Assembly: GCF_030499575.1 (NCBI RefSeq)
Contig: NZ_JASTLC010000001.1
Span: 6,472,001-6,536,000, forward strand
Direction: 5' to 3'
DNA length: 64,000 nucleotides
Source: Streptomyces sp. DG2A-72
Lineage (GTDB): Bacteria > Actinomycetota > Actinomycetes > Streptomycetales > Streptomycetaceae
The notes beneath the pieces were generated by a model, which was given only the letters and a program-made list of their open reading frames with translations, was not told where the DNA came from and ran no database searches. A program made the translations under genes and the position numbers. Of this stretch, positions 7,799 to 15,546 are shown piece by piece (the first letter of the stretch is position 1; each line of letters opens with the position of its first letter).

Positions 7799-8749
7799 TC
7801 AGTCCACCGTCACGTAGTCGGGACCGGAGTAGCGGCCGGTGGCCAGCTTCTGACGCTGCATCAGCAGATCGTTCAGGAGCGAGGACGCGCCGAAGCGGAA
7901 CCAGTGGTTGTGCAGCCAGTCCTCCCCGGCGGTCTCGTTCACCAGGACCAGGAACTTGATCGCGTCCTTGGAGGTGCGGATGCCGCCGGCGGGCTTCACG
8001 CCGACCTGGATGCCGGTCTGGAGACGGAAGTCGCGCACGGCCTCCAGCATGAGGAGTGTGTTCGCGGGAGTGGCGTTGACGGCGACCTTGCCGGTCGACG
8101 TCTTGATGAAGTCGGCGCCCGCCAGCATGCCGAGCCAGCTCGCGCGCCGGATGTTGTCGTACGTCGACAGCTCGCCGGTCTCGAAGATGACCTTCAGGCG
8201 GGCACTCGCCCCGCAGGCCTCCTTCACGGCGACGATCTCGTCGTACACCTTCATGTAGTTCCCCGCGAGGAAGGCCCCGCGGTCGATGACCATGTCGATC
8301 TCGTCGGCGCCCGCGGCGACGGCTTCCCGCACGTCGGCCAGCTTGACGGCGATCGGCGCGCGGCCCGCCGGGAAGGCGGTGGCGACGGAGGCGACCTTGA
8401 CCGTGGAGCCGGCGACGGCCGCCTTCGCGGCGGGCACCATGTCGGGGTAGACGCAGACCGCGGCCGTGGCGGGGGCCGTACGGTCGGTCGGGTCGGGGCG
8501 GACCGCCTTGGCGCCGAGCGCCCGGATCTTGCCCGGAGTGTCCGCGCCTTCCAGCGTCGTCAGGTCGACCATCGAGATGGCGAGGTCGATGGCGTACGCC
8601 TTCGCGGTCGTCTTGATGGAACGGGTACCGAGCGAGGCGGCACGCGCCTCCAGGCCGACCGCGTCGACGCCGGGCAGCCCATGGAGGAAGCGGCGCAGCG
8701 TGCTCTCGGAGGCCGCCACGTCCGTGAGGGTGTGTGCAGTGGTGGGCAT
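7799..8749 (-). CDS. deoC: Deoxyribose-phosphate aldolase
   Basis: This class I aldolase splits 2-deoxyribose 5-phosphate into acetaldehyde and glyceraldehyde 3-phosphate during deoxynucleoside catabolism. The catalytic elements are visible: DEIDMVIDRGAFLAG (acid residue), FIKTSTGK (Schiff-base Lys) and VGVKPAGGIRT (second Lys). The ATG at 8749 (MPTTAHTL) gives 316 residues; a longer start at 8791 would add a basic stretch not expected in the family. No strong Shine-Dalgarno sequence is seen. It is first in a unit with two aldehyde dehydrogenases, and purine nucleoside phosphorylase and a phosphohexomutase family gene lie about 17 kb away on the same strand, a pathway split here by the transporter block. 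Confidence 0.93.
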   Translation of the reverse strand: MPTTAHTLTDVAASESTLRRFLHGLPGVDAVGLEARAASLGTRSIKTTAKAYAIDLAISMVDLTTLEGADTPGKIRALGAKAVRPDPTDRTAPATAAVCVYPDMVPAAKAAVAGSTVKVASVATAFPAGRAPIAVKLADVREAVAAGADEIDMVIDRGAFLAGNYMKVYDEIVAVKEACGASARLKVIFETGELSTYDNIRRASWLGMLAGADFIKTSTGKVAVNATPANTLLMLEAVRDFRLQTGIQVGVKPAGGIRTSKDAIKFLVLVNETAGEDWLHNHWFRFGASSLLNDLLMQRQKLATGRYSGPDYVTVD

Positions 8750-8836
8750 GGTCACCAGACGAGCATATCTACGCGCGTAGCGGCTGTACACCCCGAGAAA
8801 GGGTTCCTTCTAGGAGAGGGGGAGGTGTCCAACGTG

Positions 8837-8865
8837 AAGGGGCGCGGGGAACTGCGCGACCAGCC
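8837..8865 (-). repeat. Dispersed intergenic repeat, copy 2
   Basis: The reverse complement of the 28-bp element (AAGGGGCGCGGGGAACTGCG and on through CGACCAGCC) lies in the divergent gap between deoC and the PH-domain gene. Confidence 0.85.
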
Positions 8866-8956
8866 ACAACGCACCTGCACCCGCGTACGGTCGTCCCCTC
8901 CACGGCGCCCAGGCGCATCGGCCGAGCCGCCGCAGGCATGGGGCAGAATCAACGGC

Positions 8957-9592
8957 ATGACCACCCCGGACCCCGAGAACAAGGACCGCGTCTTCCGATC
9001 CTCCGGCGGCATCGCAGGCGGCGTCCTCCTGCTGGGCCTCGTCGCCTGGCTCGGCATCGACGCCCTGTTCCAGGGCAACGGCCGCACCCCCTGGCTGGCC
9101 CTCGCCGCGATGATCCTCGTCGTCCCGCTGATCGTCGCCTTCACCGTGCGCCCCGCCGTGTACGCGAACGAGGACCGCCTCCGCATCCGCAACCCCTTCC
9201 GCGTGATCGTGCTGCCGTGGGGACAGGTCGCCTCGTTGCGCTCGGGCTACTCGAACGAGGTCGTCGACCGGTCCGGCAAGAAGTTCCAGCTCTGGGCCAT
9301 CCCGGTATCGCTGCGCGCCCGCAAGAAGGCGGCCCGGCGCGAGGCGAGAGCGATGGCGAGCGGCGAGGACACCACGCGTGGCCTCGTGCAGGGTGGTCTC
9401 CGGAACGTGCCGGACGGCCCGACCCGGGCGGCGAGCGACCAGGCCATGGACGATCTGCGTGAGCTGCAGGAGGCCCGGGGGGCGGCGGTGACCGCGCAGG
9501 ACGAGGGGATTGTCGTGCGCTGGGCGTACGAGATCGTGGGCCCCGCGGCGGCGGGCGCGGTGCTGCTGGCGATTCTGCTGGCGGTGGGCTGA
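8957..9592 (+). CDS. PH-domain membrane protein
   Basis: This 211-residue protein has two N-terminal transmembrane helices (GGVLLLGLVAWLGIDALF and LALAAMILVVPLIVAFTV), a bacterial PH domain (RLRIRNPFRVIVLPWGQVASLRSG), a charged linker and a C-terminal hydrophobic helix. PH-domain proteins of this type are common in actinobacteria and of unknown function. ATG at 8957 is the first plausible start after the repeat element. It is divergent from deoC, and as I recall it accompanies deoC in other Streptomyces, so it marks the left border of the inserted transporter block. Confidence 0.85.
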   Translation: MTTPDPENKDRVFRSSGGIAGGVLLLGLVAWLGIDALFQGNGRTPWLALAAMILVVPLIVAFTVRPAVYANEDRLRIRNPFRVIVLPWGQVASLRSGYSNEVVDRSGKKFQLWAIPVSLRARKKAARREARAMASGEDTTRGLVQGGLRNVPDGPTRAASDQAMDDLRELQEARGAAVTAQDEGIVVRWAYEIVGPAAAGAVLLAILLAVG

Positions 9593-9621
9593 CGGGCGAT
9601 CCCCGCAGGCCGGATGATCGA

Positions 9622-9651
9622 TGCCGGGCCGCCCGTGTGGGCCGCCCGGCA
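9622..9651. terminator. Bidirectional hairpin between convergent genes
   Basis: TGCCGGGC pairs with GCCCGGCA, with an inner GCCC/GGGC stem around GTGT. T-rich sequence follows (CGCTTTCT). It separates the PH-domain gene from the convergent secreted-protein gene. Confidence 0.65.
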
Positions 9652-9655
9652 CCGC

Positions 9656-9728
9656 TTTCTCAGGTTGAGCGCACGTCTTTCTCAGGTTGAGCGCACGTCC
9701 ACTTTCTCAGGGTTCAGCGCACGTCCAC
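9656..9728. repeat. Triplicated 3' end of the secreted-protein gene
   Basis: Three adjacent units start with TTTCTCAGG and carry the GCGCACGT core (9656-9677, 9678-9702, 9703-9728). The third is slightly diverged and contains the stop codon and last codons of the minus-strand gene; the first two are copies placed after the stop. Confidence 0.8.
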
Positions 9729-10478
9729 GAAGTCGCCCTCGGACACAGCGGCCGCGGTCTTGTCCGTGCCGGCGTAGGACCAGCGGTAGTCACCGTCGGA
9801 GTACGCGCGGACGGTGGTGGAGAGGGTGCCGCCGGCGGCGGTCTTGACGGTCTTGACGGTGGTGTAGGTGGTGCAGCCCTTCTCGCGGAACTGCAGAGCC
9901 ACGGACTGGCCGGCCTCGGCGGCGACGTTCGTGCCGTTCGCCCAGCCGGCGTTCTGCATGCCGCCCTTGACGGTGAGGACCTTGCCCCGCTTCACCGGCT
10001 CGGGGGTGGCGTCGACGGTGAGCTTGGTGTCGCGCTGCAGGGAGAAGGTGGCCGCGCTGTCCAGGAACTCGGCGTCGCCGTCGGCGGCGATCGCGAAGGC
10101 GCTCACGCTCCAGGAGCCGGCCAGCGCGTCGTTGGCCGGGGCGGTGCCGGGGGCCAGGTCGAAGGTCAGGGTGCAGGTGCTGGTCGCGGCGGCCGTCGGC
10201 CCGCAGGCCGCCGTCGAGGCCACGGTGGCGTCCTGGGCGTCGTACGAGCCGTGGTACAGCGTGGCGTTGATCGTGTCGAAGCCTGCCGGGTCGGTCGCGG
10301 TGACCTTGACGGTGACGGTTCTCGCGCTCGTACCGACGACGACGGGGTTACCGCTGTTGACGACGACGCCGGTGATGTCGGTGTCGCCGAACTGCTCGTC
10401 CGCCTGGGCGGCCGGAACGGCGAGTGCGGACAGGGCTATGACGCCGCACGCGGCGACGGCAGCAGAGTAAATGCGCAT
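9714..10478 (-). CDS. Secreted protein of unknown function
   Basis: This 254-residue protein begins with a clear signal peptide (MRIYSAAVAACGVIALSALA to AAQA), starting at ATG 10478 with GGGGAA before it. The mature part looks like beta-sandwich domains: an N-terminal domain with one disulfide-like Cys pair (AACGPT, STCTL) and a C-terminal domain with the pattern LQFREKGCTTYTTVKTVKT then SDGDYRWSYAGT, which is frequent in Streptomyces secreted proteins. It has no catalytic motif and no wall anchor. Its promoter is in the 338-bp gap to the right. It may or may not belong with the transporter block. Confidence 0.75.
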   Translation of the reverse strand: MRIYSAAVAACGVIALSALAVPAAQADEQFGDTDITGVVVNSGNPVVVGTSARTVTVKVTATDPAGFDTINATLYHGSYDAQDATVASTAACGPTAAATSTCTLTFDLAPGTAPANDALAGSWSVSAFAIAADGDAEFLDSAATFSLQRDTKLTVDATPEPVKRGKVLTVKGGMQNAGWANGTNVAAEAGQSVALQFREKGCTTYTTVKTVKTAAGGTLSTTVRAYSDGDYRWSYAGTDKTAAAVSEGDFVDVR

Positions 10479-10816
10479 CCGAATTCCCCAAGTTTGAATG
10501 CCACGACCCGCCAATCCCCGTTCGGCGGGCCCGAATTGACGTGTGCAGCGTACTCATGTCGTGGAGATTTCGGAACGTTTTTGGCGGCGGAGTGAAGAAG
10601 GTTGCCGATTTTTCGGGAAAGGATGTGCGGCCGAATATCGGGTGCGCCGATTCCACGGAAAACCGAGGGGAAAACTCAACCGGAATTTCAGCGGACCTGG
10701 CGACCACCTACGCGCACCGCGGGTCCGGCGGCCGCCGCGCGACGGCCGCCGGAGGGCCCTCGTTCCCCTCTCGCGCCCGCCATGGGGCCGCTGTGTGAAC
10801 GAGGGGCAACTTTCGA
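10479..10816. other. Intergenic region with a 10-bp perfect hairpin
   Basis: This 338-bp gap holds the divergent promoter region between the secreted-protein gene and the YegP-like gene. It is relatively AT-rich at 10550-10690. CCGGCGGCCG (10725-10734) and CGGCCGCCGG (10743-10752) form a perfect 10-bp stem with an 8-base loop. I see no further gene and cannot assign -35/-10 boxes with confidence. Confidence 0.4.
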
Positions 10817-11341
10817 ATGAAGCATGCCGGGTGCGCTTGGGGCAGGGCGAACGCTGTCACTCGTGTCTCACTACCCTGCGGGTGCCGCATGAACGGCGAA
10901 CCATCGTCGGCGCATGCGGCCTTCCTGAAGACGGGATCCGCAGGGGTGGGGATGGATGGCGGCAAGACAGGGGGCGCGGCCGTACCCGGCACGCGCTGCC
11001 AAATAGACATATCCGCAGACGGCAGTTACCTGTGGCGGCTCACGGCCACGAACGGGCGGGTGGTCGCCGTAGCGGCCCTGACGTACCGCAGCTACGCCGA
11101 GTGCAGAGCGGCGTTCGAGGAAATGTGCGCGGGAGTCGAGGGTTTACCGGGGGGCGTGCACCACACCTCCGAAGGAAACGGCTGGGTCTGGCGACTTCGT
11201 GAACCGGCCGGCGGCGCTCTGGCGGTGTCGTCGCGTTCTTATGAGCGGCACTCGACGTGCCAGGCCGCGTATGAGCGGTTCCGGGCGCTCCTGGGCGATC
11301 TCGGTTCGGGGGGCGTGATCGCCTGGGACGACATGGACTGA
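10817..11341 (+). CDS. Protein with two YegP/DUF1508-like repeats
   Basis: The C-terminal two thirds contains two similar segments: SYLWRLTATNGRVVAVAALTY with YAECRAAFEEM, and GWVWRLREPAGGALAVSSRS with HSTCQAAYERF. This matches the YegP-type pattern of a W-R-L strand, a nucleic-acid-like 'NG' turn and a short helix; the function of the family is unknown. The start is uncertain: ATG 10817, ATG 10889 and ATG 10952 are all in frame, and the first 45 residues look non-conserved. The last has a purine-rich GGGGTGGGG before it. A strong terminator follows, so it is probably independent of the transporter operon. Confidence 0.6.
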   Translation: MKHAGCAWGRANAVTRVSLPCGCRMNGEPSSAHAAFLKTGSAGVGMDGGKTGGAAVPGTRCQIDISADGSYLWRLTATNGRVVAVAALTYRSYAECRAAFEEMCAGVEGLPGGVHHTSEGNGWVWRLREPAGGALAVSSRSYERHSTCQAAYERFRALLGDLGSGGVIAWDDMD

Positions 11342-11374
11342 GCCGGCCGAGCCAGGGGCTCGGCGATTCACGGG

Positions 11375-11416
11375 AGGGGCCGGGGCCCGCCGAGAAGGCG
11401 GGTCCCGGCCTCTTTT
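11375..11416 (+). terminator. Strong rho-independent-like terminator
   Basis: GGCCGGGGCCCGCC and GGCGGGTCCCGGCC form a 14-bp stem (one G-T pair) around GAGAA, followed by TCTTTT. It isolates the transporter operon from the upstream gene. Confidence 0.85.
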
Positions 11417-11433
11417 GTGCTCCTGCGTCGCCG

Positions 11434-11483
11434 CGTTCACGTCAATCCCGGATGTTGCCTCTCGGGGTCGTCTCGTTCACGTC
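11434..11483 (+). promoter_or_regulatory. Direct repeats CGTTCACGTC upstream of the pst-like operon
   Basis: Two identical decamers begin at 11434 and 11474, 40 bp apart, just before pstC. GTTCAC resembles the core of Streptomyces PHO-box units bound by PhoP, but genuine PHO boxes are 11-bp units in tandem, and here the intervening sequence does not match. Treated as a weak candidate. Confidence 0.25.
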
Positions 11484-11526
11484 CGTGTGCGCAGAAGTCC
11501 ACCAGGCCTCAGGAGCGTCGGCACAT

Positions 11527-12543
11527 GTGACGACGCGAATGTATGAGCGACCTGTGGTTCCGGCGGACGACCCTCCGAGACGCCTGCACGCCGACACGGG
11601 CGTGCCCGACCGCGTTTTCCGAGGCGTCCTGCGTGGGGGCGGCGCCCTCGTGCTGGCCATCATGCTGCTCGTCGGCGGCTTTCTGACGTACCGGGCCTGG
11701 CAGGCGCTGTCCATCGCGAAGTGGGGCTTCATCACCACCGAGGCCTGGGAGCCCGACGGGGGCAACTTCGGTATCGCGGCCGTCCTCGTCGGCACGATCC
11801 TCATCGCACTCGTCGCCATCGTCTTCGCGGTACCGCTGGCACTGGGCACCGCGCTCTACATCTCCGAGTACGCGCCGCCGCGGATCAAGCAGACCCTCAT
11901 CAGCATCGTGGACCTGATGGCCGCCGTACCGTCGGTGGTCTACGGCCTGTGGGGCCTGTTCTTCTTCCAGGGCCACGTGGTCACCCTGTCGCGCTGGATC
12001 TCCACGTACTTCGGCTGGATACCGCTCTTCAAGGTCGACGGCGCCGATCCGGGGGACCCGCTCGCCACCGCCACCGTCTACACCTCCGGCTCCTTCATCG
12101 CCGGCATGGTCGTGTCGCTGATGGTCGCGCCGATCATCTGCTCGGTGATGCGGGAGGTGTTCTCGCAGGCTCCGGTCGGCGAGCGGGAAGGGGCGTACGC
12201 ACTCGGCGCGAACCGCTGGGGCATGATCCGCAGCGTCGTCCTGCCCTTCGGCAAGGGCGGCATGATCGGCGGCACCATGCTGGGCCTGGGCCGGGCGCTC
12301 GGCGAGACGATCGCCGTGTACCTGATCATCTCGCCGCTGTTCGTGATCCAGCCGCACATCCTGCAGAACGGCACCAGCTCGGTGTCCTCGCTGATCGCCC
12401 TGCGCTACGGCGAGGCGAGCGAAATCGGCATGTCGGCGCTGATGGCCGCGGGCCTCGCGCTCTTTCTGATGACCCTCGTCGTCAATTTCGTCGCGTCGTC
12501 GATCGTCGCCCGCAGCCGTTCCGGCGCGGCGAGCGACTCCTAG
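11527..12543 (+). CDS. pstC: Pst-like ABC transporter permease PstC
   Basis: This permease of about 338 residues belongs to the PstC family of phosphate-type importers. It has about six transmembrane helices and the cytoplasmic EAA loop seen as EREGAYALGANRWGMIRSVVLP, then GTMLGLGRALGETIAVYLI, the PstC signature. GTG at 11527, with AGGAG upstream, is the best start; a longer start at 11452 would add residues with no family counterpart. It opens a tightly packed operon: pstA follows after 13 bp. It pairs with PstA to form the membrane channel that PstB (21.9 kb) would energise. Confidence 0.9.
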   Translation: MTTRMYERPVVPADDPPRRLHADTGVPDRVFRGVLRGGGALVLAIMLLVGGFLTYRAWQALSIAKWGFITTEAWEPDGGNFGIAAVLVGTILIALVAIVFAVPLALGTALYISEYAPPRIKQTLISIVDLMAAVPSVVYGLWGLFFFQGHVVTLSRWISTYFGWIPLFKVDGADPGDPLATATVYTSGSFIAGMVVSLMVAPIICSVMREVFSQAPVGEREGAYALGANRWGMIRSVVLPFGKGGMIGGTMLGLGRALGETIAVYLIISPLFVIQPHILQNGTSSVSSLIALRYGEASEIGMSALMAAGLALFLMTLVVNFVASSIVARSRSGAASDS

Positions 12544-12556
12544 GAGACCGAGCACG

Positions 12557-13825
12557 ATGACCGTCACCACCGCACAGAGCCCGCCCGGCGACCAGGGACC
12601 GCGGACGAGTCCCGCGAAACCGCCGGCGCCCGGCACCACCCTGCCCGCACGCCGCAAGACACGCACCGAGTCGCGCCGCAACCTGGCCACGCTGCGCGCC
12701 ACCGACGTGTACGCCATGCTCGGCGCCGGCGCCGCCGCCCTCTGCATCACCTGGCTGATGTTCGACCGGATGCTGCCCTTCAACGGCGCACTGGGCTTCG
12801 TCGTCATCGCCTACGTGCTCTTCATCGGCCTGTACGCGCTGCTGGTCTCCTTCGACGAGGACGGCCCCGCGGTGCGCGACCGGGTGGCCGCCGCCATCAT
12901 CCAGAGCCTCGGCATAGTGATGCTGGCCGTGCTGGCGTTCGTGGTCGTCTACACCCTCTGGGAGGGCCGCGACGCGCTGCCGCACCTGAACTTCTATACG
13001 GAGTCGATGGCCGACGCGGGTCCGGTCGAGCCGCTCAGCGTCGGCGGCATCCTGCACGCGATCGTCGGCACGCTGTGGCAGATCTCCATCGCCCTGCTGA
13101 TCTGCATCCCGGCCGGGCTGGTGTGCGCGGTCTTCCTCAACGAAGTGCCGGGCGCCTTCAGCCGGTTCGTCCGCACCATGGTCGAGGCGATGACGGCGTT
13201 GCCGTCCATCGTCGCCGGCCTGTTCATCTACGCGACCTTCATCCTGGCGCTGGGCTTCGACCGCTCCGGCCTCGCCGCCGCGCTGGCGATCTGCGTGATG
13301 ATGCTGCCGATCATCATCCGCGCGGCGGACGTGGTGATCCGGCTGGTGCCCGGAACGCTGCGCGAGGCGTCGTACGCACTCGGCACCTCCCGCTGGCGCA
13401 CGGTCTGGCACGTCGTGCTGCCCACCTCCCGGTCCGGCCTCACCACGGCGATCATCCTGGGCACGGCCCGCGGCGTCGGCGAGACCTCGCCGGTGCTGCT
13501 GACCGCCGGCTACACGGCGGAGCTCAACGCCAACCCGCTCCACGACCCGATGGTGTCGCTGCCGCTGGCGGCCTTCGAACTCGTCAAGTCCCCCGAGCCC
13601 ACCTACATCGCCCGCGGTTTCGGCACCGCGGCGGTGCTTCTGGTGCTGGTGCTCGTCCTGTTCGTCATCGCCCGTGTCCTCGGCGGCCGTGGACCGGGCC
13701 AGCTCACCCGCCGCCAGGAACACCGTCGCGTCAAGGCGTCCCGCCGTGACGCGAAGCGTTTCGCGGCGAAGCCCCCCGCAGACCAGCCGTCAGACCGTCC
13801 CGCACCGACGAGGAGCACTTCGTGA
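12557..13825 (+). CDS. pstA: Pst-like ABC transporter permease PstA
   Basis: This 422-residue permease has an N-terminal cytoplasmic Pro-rich extension of about 50 residues, two extra helices (DVYAMLGAGAAALCITWLMF, LGFVVIAYVLFIGLYALLV) and then the PstA core. The core shows EAMTALPSIVAGLFIY, LREASYALGTSRWRTVWHVVLP (EAA loop) and GTARGVGETSPVLLTAG. A basic C-terminal tail is unusual. Its ribosome binding site (TAGGAGA) overlaps the pstC stop, and its own stop overlaps the GTG of the next gene (GTGA), so the four genes from pstC to the second binding protein are translationally coupled. Confidence 0.9.
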   Translation: MTVTTAQSPPGDQGPRTSPAKPPAPGTTLPARRKTRTESRRNLATLRATDVYAMLGAGAAALCITWLMFDRMLPFNGALGFVVIAYVLFIGLYALLVSFDEDGPAVRDRVAAAIIQSLGIVMLAVLAFVVVYTLWEGRDALPHLNFYTESMADAGPVEPLSVGGILHAIVGTLWQISIALLICIPAGLVCAVFLNEVPGAFSRFVRTMVEAMTALPSIVAGLFIYATFILALGFDRSGLAAALAICVMMLPIIIRAADVVIRLVPGTLREASYALGTSRWRTVWHVVLPTSRSGLTTAIILGTARGVGETSPVLLTAGYTAELNANPLHDPMVSLPLAAFELVKSPEPTYIARGFGTAAVLLVLVLVLFVIARVLGGRGPGQLTRRQEHRRVKASRRDAKRFAAKPPADQPSDRPAPTRSTS

Positions 13826-15546
13826 AACCCGCACCTGTCCGTCGTTCGCGCGCTACGCGCGTGTACCAGGCGCTGGCGCTGTTCGTCGCCGCGGTCTGCG
13901 CGCTGCTGGCCATCAACCCACCGAATGCCTCCGCGGCCACCTACACCAAGATCAGCGGCTCCGGCTCGACCTGGAGTGCCAACGCGATCGAGCAGTGGCG
14001 CCGCAACGTCCGCCAGCAGGGCATGACCGTGAACTACTCGGCGGTCGGCTCGTCGGTCGGCCGCCAGCAGTTCAAGAACGGCACCTCCGACTTCGGTGTG
14101 TCCGAGATCCCCTACGGCCTCAACGACCTCGGCCAGTCGGACCCGCCGCCCACCCGCAAGTACGCCTACATACCGATCGTGGCCGGCGGTACGTCGTTCA
14201 TGTACAACCTGAAGATCGGCGGCAGGCAGGTCACCAACCTGCGGCTGTCCGGTGACGTCCTCACCAAGATCTTCACCGGCAAGCTCACCCAGTGGAACGC
14301 TCCGGAGATCAAGGCGGACAACCCCAAGCTGGCCCTGCCGGCCCGGCGTATCGTCCCGGTCGTCCGCTCCGACGGCTCGGGTACGACCGCGCAGTTCACC
14401 CTGTGGATGTCCAAGCAGCACGGCTCGCTGTGGAACGACTACTGCCGCCGCGCGGGCAAGCAGACCCCCTGCGGCCTGACGTCGTACTTCCCCGTGGTCC
14501 CCGGCTCCGGCTTCGTCGCCCAGTCCAGTTCACTCGGTGTCGCGGGCTACACGAAGCAGTCCCAGGCCGAAGGCGCCATCACCTACGTCGAGTACTCGTA
14601 CGCCAGGAACGCGGGCTTCCCGGTGGCCAAGGTGCTCAACAGGTCCGGCTACTACGTCGAGCCGACCGCCTCCAGCGTCGCAGTCGCCCTGACCAAGGCC
14701 CGGATCAACAATGACCCGCGCTCCGCGAACTACCTGACCCAGAACCTGGACAGTGTCTACACCTTCGGGGACCGGCGCACCTACCCGCTCTCCAGCTACA
14801 GCTACATGATCATCCCGACCAAGGTGGAGAGCGGCTTCACCGCGGCCAAGGGGAAGACGCTGAGCGCGTTCAACAACTACTTCCTCTGCGACGGCCAGCA
14901 GCAGGCCGACCGGCTCGGCTACTCGCCGCTGCCGAAGAACCTGGTGGAAGCGGCGATGGCGCAGACGCGGAAGATCCCTGGTGCCGACTCGAGCAGGATC
15001 GACATCAGCAAGTGCAACAACCCGACGTTCTCCGGCGGGCGGAACACCCTGATCGAGAGCGCGCCCTACCCGGCGGCGTGCGACAAGAAGGGCCCGGACC
15101 AGTGCAAGACGGGTACCGGCGGCAACAAGAACGAGACGCCGGTCAACGGGGGCAGTTCGGGTGGGTCCGGCTCGGGCGGTTCGAGCTCGGGCGGCTCCGG
15201 CTCGACCGGTGGCTCGGGATCGACGGGCGGATCGGGCTCCACGGGCTCGGGAGGCGCCACGGGCGGCTCCGGCGGTGATACGGCAGGCAGCACCGGCGGC
15301 GCGGGCGCAGCGACCGGCGGCACGGTCGTCGACCCCGACACCGGCGAGGTCATCAGCGGCGACCAGGCCACCGGGGACACCTCCGTCGCCGCCAGCCCGG
15401 TCTCCCTGGGCGCGGACGACGCCCTCGGTCTGCGTACGGCGCTGATGGCGCTGTCGGCCGCGCTGCTGGTCGGCGTGGTCGTCGGGCCACCGGTCGTCGG
15501 GCGTCTGATGGCCAGCCGGACGCGTCGTAAGGGGGGTGTGGCATGA
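13822..15546 (+). CDS. PstS-like substrate-binding protein with Gly/Ser stalk and C-terminal membrane anchor
   Basis: This 574-residue exported protein has an N-terminal signal (about residues 1-39), a PstS-type binding domain and an unusual tail. The binding domain shows ISGSGSTWSANAI, the hinge IPIVAGGTSFMYNL followed by LSGDVLTKIFTGKLTQWN, and the phosphate-loop motif RSDGSGTT (about residues 182-189) as in true phosphate-binding proteins. A Gly/Ser/Thr linker occupies about residues 440-500, and a transmembrane helix (LMALSAALLVGVVVGPPVV) with a basic end tethers it to the membrane. Normal PstS proteins are about 370 residues and lipid-anchored at the N-terminus; this one is anchored at the other end on a flexible stalk. 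Its ATGA overlap couples it to the next gene. Confidence 0.88.
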   Translation: MKPAPVRRSRATRVYQALALFVAAVCALLAINPPNASAATYTKISGSGSTWSANAIEQWRRNVRQQGMTVNYSAVGSSVGRQQFKNGTSDFGVSEIPYGLNDLGQSDPPPTRKYAYIPIVAGGTSFMYNLKIGGRQVTNLRLSGDVLTKIFTGKLTQWNAPEIKADNPKLALPARRIVPVVRSDGSGTTAQFTLWMSKQHGSLWNDYCRRAGKQTPCGLTSYFPVVPGSGFVAQSSSLGVAGYTKQSQAEGAITYVEYSYARNAGFPVAKVLNRSGYYVEPTASSVAVALTKARINNDPRSANYLTQNLDSVYTFGDRRTYPLSSYSYMIIPTKVESGFTAAKGKTLSAFNNYFLCDGQQQADRLGYSPLPKNLVEAAMAQTRKIPGADSSRIDISKCNNPTFSGGRNTLIESAPYPAACDKKGPDQCKTGTGGNKNETPVNGGSSGGSGSGGSSSGGSGSTGGSGSTGGSGSTGSGGATGGSGGDTAGSTGGAGAATGGTVVDPDTGEVISGDQATGDTSVAASPVSLGADDALGLRTALMALSAALLVGVVVGPPVVGRLMASRTRRKGGVA

